From assembly GCA_030671465.1 (NCBI GenBank), contig DAOVIP010000048.1, forward strand, positions 1-9,130: a stretch of DNA of 9,130 bases. The letters run 5' to 3'. Under the pieces are notes generated by a model. That model saw only the letters and a list, made by a program, of their open reading frames with translations. It had not been told where the DNA came from and made no database searches. The position numbers and the translations under genes are program-made. Shown in pieces: positions 5,984 through 9,130 of this stretch (position 1 is its first letter; every line of letters begins with the position of its first letter). This DNA is from Candidatus Aminicenantota bacterium (lineage in GTDB: Bacteria > Acidobacteriota > Aminicenantia > UBA2199).

Positions 5984-8239
5984 ATGTTTAAGGAAAAGAT
6001 TATAAAGATGGCCTTGTTTTTGGTGATGATCATTGGCTTAACAGCCGGAATTTTTGCAGATGGCTTCATTGTGGTTCCTCATCCCCCCCATCCCCGGCCA
6101 CCCCATCCGTTTACCCCGTTTCCCCTGGAAGTTGTTTATCATAAAGTGAAAGTTGAAATTAACGATCAAATAGCCACTACCTTTATCGATCAGGAATTTT
6201 ATAACCCGACCCATCGCCGGTTAGAAGGGTATTACCTGTTCCCAATTCCAAAAAATGCGGTTATAAAAAAATTCAGTATGTTTGTAAACGGAAAAGAGAT
6301 GCAGGCTGAGTTGCTCGATGCAAAAAAGGCCAGAAAAATTTATGAAGACATTGTGCGCAGACAGATGGATCCCGCTTTGCTGGAATACAGTAATACCGGG
6401 GTTTTTAAAGTGAGAATATTCCCTATTGAACCCCATTCAAAAAAAAGGGTGAAAATCTCCTATCATGAATTTTTAAAAAAGGACAACAATACCATTGAAT
6501 ATCTGTATCCGTTGAATACGGAAAAATTTTCAGCCAAACCCTTAAAAAATGTCAGTGTGCATGTTGAAATTAACTCCAAGGCAGAGCTGAAGAATATCTA
6601 CTGCCCGACTCACAAAGCTGAGATTGTCCGTAAAAGCAAAAACCGGGCGATTATTGGTTATGAGGAAAAAAATGTCCGGCCCGATATCGATTTTAAACTG
6701 TACTATACATATGATGATAGTAAGGTGGGATTTTCTCTTCTCGCCTATCGAAAGAGCGGCGAGGATGGTTATTTTTTTCTCAGTTTAAGTCCGAGCTTTG
6801 AATTCAAACGAAAAGATATTGTGGAGAAGGATATTGTTTTTGTACTGGATACTTCCGGGAGCATGGTCGGAGAAAAATTAAGCCAGGCCAAAAAGGCTCT
6901 GTTATTCTGTGTTGAAAATCTGAATAGGGGAGATCGGTTTGATATAATACGATTCTCAACCGAAGCCGAAACGCTCTTTGGAGATCTTAAACCTTTTACT
7001 CCCAGCAACCGGAATAAAGCCCGGGAATTTATAAAGGAATTAAGGGCCATTGGAGGGACCAATATTGATGAAGCGTTAAATCTGGCTTTGAAAAGAGAAG
7101 GTAAAAAAGAAAGGCCATATCTGGTTATTTTTTTGACCGATGGGAAACCGACCATTGGCGAAACCAATGAAGACATGCTTTTGAAAAAGATCAAAAAAAA
7201 TAATATCGATCAAATCAGGATTTTTACCTTTGGCATAGGAAATGAGATAAACACCCATTTGTTGGATAAGATCACCGAGATGACCAGAGCATACCGAACC
7301 TATATTTCCCCTGAAGAGGATATAGAGGTGAAGGTGTCAAATTTTTATACCAAAGTCCAATCTCCGGTTTTTACCGATTTAAAATTGGAATTTAGCCCAA
7401 ATATAAAAGTTTCAAAGATTTATCCCATTGAATTACCCGATCTTTTTAAGGGTTCCTCCATTTCAATTTTCGGCCGTTATAGAGGGAGTGGAAAAACCAA
7501 AATTATTCTGAAGGGTAAAATGAGAGACAAAATCCAAAAATTTGTTTTTGATTCCAAAAGTGGTTTTAAATCGATTTCATCTCCTGATAGCGAAAAAAAT
7601 GATTTTATACCTCCTCTGTGGGCAGCTCGCCGGATTGGTTATTTGCTGGACCAGATCCGGTTGCACGGGAAAAGCAAAGAGTTGATCGATGAAATTACCG
7701 AACTGGCCCGGACTTACGGTATTATTACTCCCTATACCAGTTATTTGATTGTTGAAGATGAAAAAACCCGGGTTCGGCGGAGGGAGATTAGAGTCGCTGA
7801 TCAAACATTGGGTCCTGCAGCTAGAAGTGATCGTGAGTTTGAAAAGAGAAATAAGGAAGAATTTTCAAGTATAAATAAGAAATCAGGTTCAAAGAGTGTT
7901 CAGGTAAGTGAAGAATTTCAGGAACTAAACCGGGCTTCAAATTTTGTCCAGATGAGACAGGGAAAATCCAGGCTTGGTTTTGTTGATAAGCAGGGGAATA
8001 TCCAGAATATAACCCAGCAGGTAAAAAATATTCAGGGCAGGGCAATTTATAATAATGGACAATTCTGGGTTGATTCCGTCATTCAAGACCAGAAATTTAA
8101 AAAAACCATCCGCATTCAATTCGGAAGCCAAAAATATTTTGAGCTTCTCAAGAACAAGCCCGAATCCGCTCAATTCCTGGCCCTGGGCCAGAATGTCCGC
8201 TTTGTACTAAAAGACAGGCTCTACGAAATTTATGAATAA
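5984..8239 (+). CDS. Exported VIT-VWA protein (inter-alpha-trypsin inhibitor heavy chain-like)
   Basis: A 751-residue protein with a signal peptide at about 1-25 (cleavage near GIFA-DG), then a short His/Pro-rich stretch at 32-47. The VIT domain covers about 50-180 (DQEFYNPTHRRLEGYYLFPI, MQAELLDAKKARKIYEDIV, NTGVFKVRIFPI). The VWA domain covers about 283-455 and has a complete metal ion-dependent adhesion site: D289-x-S291-x-S293, T359 in GGTN and D386 in LTDG. A beta-rich segment follows. Residues 544-590 (PPLWAARRIGYLLDQI, TYGIITPYTSYLIVED) match the conserved region seen after VWA in bacterial VIT proteins. About 595-685 is a charged, Q/N-rich linker, and 687-751 is a small C-terminal domain (IRIQFGSQKYFELL). 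AGGAGG at 5973-5978, 5 nt before ATG, sets the start. The family is linked to metal-dependent protein binding outside the cytoplasm. The actual ligand here is unknown. It probably works with the VWA gene upstream. Confidence 0.92.
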   Translation: MFKEKIIKMALFLVMIIGLTAGIFADGFIVVPHPPHPRPPHPFTPFPLEVVYHKVKVEINDQIATTFIDQEFYNPTHRRLEGYYLFPIPKNAVIKKFSMFVNGKEMQAELLDAKKARKIYEDIVRRQMDPALLEYSNTGVFKVRIFPIEPHSKKRVKISYHEFLKKDNNTIEYLYPLNTEKFSAKPLKNVSVHVEINSKAELKNIYCPTHKAEIVRKSKNRAIIGYEEKNVRPDIDFKLYYTYDDSKVGFSLLAYRKSGEDGYFFLSLSPSFEFKRKDIVEKDIVFVLDTSGSMVGEKLSQAKKALLFCVENLNRGDRFDIIRFSTEAETLFGDLKPFTPSNRNKAREFIKELRAIGGTNIDEALNLALKREGKKERPYLVIFLTDGKPTIGETNEDMLLKKIKKNNIDQIRIFTFGIGNEINTHLLDKITEMTRAYRTYISPEEDIEVKVSNFYTKVQSPVFTDLKLEFSPNIKVSKIYPIELPDLFKGSSISIFGRYRGSGKTKIILKGKMRDKIQKFVFDSKSGFKSISSPDSEKNDFIPPLWAARRIGYLLDQIRLHGKSKELIDEITELARTYGIITPYTSYLIVEDEKTRVRRREIRVADQTLGPAARSDREFEKRNKEEFSSINKKSGSKSVQVSEEFQELNRASNFVQMRQGKSRLGFVDKQGNIQNITQQVKNIQGRAIYNNGQFWVDSVIQDQKFKKTIRIQFGSQKYFELLKNKPESAQFLALGQNVRFVLKDRLYEIYE

Positions 8240-8394
8240 ATGACAAATGTGACCCCATATTTCTAACCATTTGAGGGGAAATTTATTTTCATTCGTCCGT
8301 TTACGGTTTTGGAATCCGTATTAATTGATTTGGCAATTTGCATCTGATTCACTATTTGTTTGTCCAACAAATTAAGTTATAATGAGGAATACAC
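8240..8394. other. Intergenic region between the VIT-VWA gene and the TPR-like gene
   Basis: The region is AT-rich. It holds a promoter near its right end and no gene that I can support. No clear terminator follows the VIT-VWA stop: the CCCC (8253-8256) and GGGG (8275-8278) runs could pair, but the rest of that stem does not. Confidence 0.5.
8356..8383 (+). promoter_or_regulatory. Promoter of the TPR-like membrane protein gene
   Basis: TTGTTT (8356-8361) and a perfect TATAAT (8378-8383) are separated by 16 bp. Transcription would start near 8390, 5 nt before the ATG at 8395. A GAGGA at 8384-8388 could be a Shine-Dalgarno, but it would lie upstream of that start point, so either the transcript begins earlier or the mRNA is nearly leaderless. 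Confidence 0.55.
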
Positions 8395-9130
8395 ATGTTC
8401 ATGAGATTCGCATTCAAGTTAAAAATTAACCGGAAGATGAATCCTTCCAACAACCGTTTTCTGTCTCTTTTACTGGTATTCATGTTCTTGTTTTCCATTT
8501 CCGTTCCCTGTTTTTCCCAGGATTCTCCCCCGGAACCCACCATCCGCAGTCTGGAGCAGGCCGAAGCACTGTTCATCGCTGGGCTTTATGATGAAGCACT
8601 GAAGATGCTGGATAAACTGGAAGAAGAAATTTCTATTCCCGAGCAGCAGGTGCAGTTGTATCTGTTGAAAGCCCGGAGTCACCTGGGCCGGGAAGATATG
8701 GGAAATGGTGAAAATGCGGTCCGGGAAATTTTCAAACAGGGCCTGTCCGACCATATTCAAATGGATAGTCTGGAAGAGAAACTCCGGTTTCTGTTTGAGA
8801 AAGTGCGCCCGGAATACTGGTTTGCTTTGAAAAAGGAAAAAGCCGATGAGGAAAAATTTGACCGCCTGATCATCCAGCAGTATCAGAAAAAACCGAAAAA
8901 AAAAAGATTGCTGCCAAAACTGATTTTCGGGGCAGTGCTGGTCGGTGTGGTGGTGGTAGCGGTACTGTTTATCACATCAAATACAAAGGAAGAAGAGGAT
9001 AAAGGAAATCTGGGGACATTGAAATTTGAGAATGGATATTTTCATAATATCGAAATTGAGATTTATGATATTGTCAAAACTGTGCTGGGAACCAATAACA
9101 ATAGCTATGGTAAGCCGCCGGTTAACTTTG
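8395..9130 (+). CDS. TPR-like protein with signal sequence and internal membrane segment, 3' end cut by window
   Basis: 245 codons are visible and the frame is open at the edge. Residues 1-20 are basic, about 21-38 are hydrophobic, and VPCFSQDS near 37-44 looks like a signal peptidase site. Residues about 50-115 read as TPR-like helices (LEQAEALFIAGLYDEALKML). A charged helical part (about 120-165) follows, then a KPKKKR cluster, then a transmembrane segment at about 173-194 (LIFGAVLVGVVVVAVLFI), an acidic KEEEDK stretch and the start of another domain (GNLGTLKFENGYFHNI) that I cannot identify. The order TPR, lysine-rich stretch, single membrane helix, C-terminal domain is one I associate with Acidobacteriota-type genomes, but I cannot name a function. 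Other starts at 8401 and 8437 are possible; 8395 is best placed relative to GAGG and the -10. The C-terminal part lies outside the window. Confidence 0.75.
   Translation, partial: MFMRFAFKLKINRKMNPSNNRFLSLLLVFMFLFSISVPCFSQDSPPEPTIRSLEQAEALFIAGLYDEALKMLDKLEEEISIPEQQVQLYLLKARSHLGREDMGNGENAVREIFKQGLSDHIQMDSLEEKLRFLFEKVRPEYWFALKKEKADEEKFDRLIIQQYQKKPKKKRLLPKLIFGAVLVGVVVVAVLFITSNTKEEEDKGNLGTLKFENGYFHNIEIEIYDIVKTVLGTNNNSYGKPPVNF

Noticed and set aside
6769..7194. Minus-strand open frame within the VIT-VWA gene
   Set aside because: It is a shadow of the well-supported VWA coding region on the plus strand.
8241..8267. Tiny open frame just after the VIT-VWA stop
   Set aside because: Eight codons, no ribosome binding site of its own, and no sign of coding.
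8253..8278. CCCC and GGGG runs as a terminator after the VIT-VWA gene
   Set aside because: Only four base pairs form cleanly, the interior does not pair, and no proper T run follows.
8297..8310. CCGT-TT-ACGG palindrome followed by TTTT
   Set aside because: A four-pair stem with a 2-nt loop is too weak and tight for a terminator. It may be a chance palindrome.

Overview
The window looks like an ordinary chromosomal segment of a Gram-negative-type (diderm) bacterium. It encodes SecA, a membrane-anchored MepM/Csd3-like M23 endopeptidase, a secreted thioredoxin-fold protein and two exported von Willebrand factor A (VWA) proteins. Base composition is moderate and becomes AT-richer in the second half. 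The mix of VIT-VWA proteins, TPR-plus-membrane-segment proteins and TlpA-like proteins reminds me of Acidobacteriota-related lineages such as Aminicenantes. That placement is an impression from protein style, not a result. I see no phage, transposon, CRISPR array, tRNA or rRNA.

Layout. Bases 1-1962 (minus) hold the first 654 codons of secA, cut by the window edge. An 85-bp gap with back-to-back promoters separates it from a divergent M23 endopeptidase gene (2048-3430, plus). That gene runs tail to tail into a thioredoxin-fold gene (3390-4634, minus) and overlaps it by 41 bp. A 155-bp divergent region then leads to two plus-strand genes: a VWA protein with a charged C-terminal domain (4790-5917) and a VIT-VWA protein (5984-8239), with a strong hairpin between them. 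A 155-bp gap with a promoter precedes a TPR-like membrane protein (8395 to the window end, incomplete).

How the genes fit together. All six products act at or beyond the inner membrane: SecA drives export, and the other five carry export or anchor signals. The two VWA genes probably form one transcription unit. The other genes look separately transcribed.

The most notable regulatory pattern is that four genes (secA, the M23 gene, the thioredoxin-fold gene and the last gene) have a near-consensus -10 box only 8-14 nt before the start codon, which predicts leaderless or near-leaderless mRNAs. The two VWA genes instead have strong Shine-Dalgarno sequences, and the first also has a leader of about 70 nt containing small hairpins. 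I found no convincing wholly new system. The leader dichotomy, the non-canonical metal site of the first VWA protein and the topology conflict in the last protein are the best leads.
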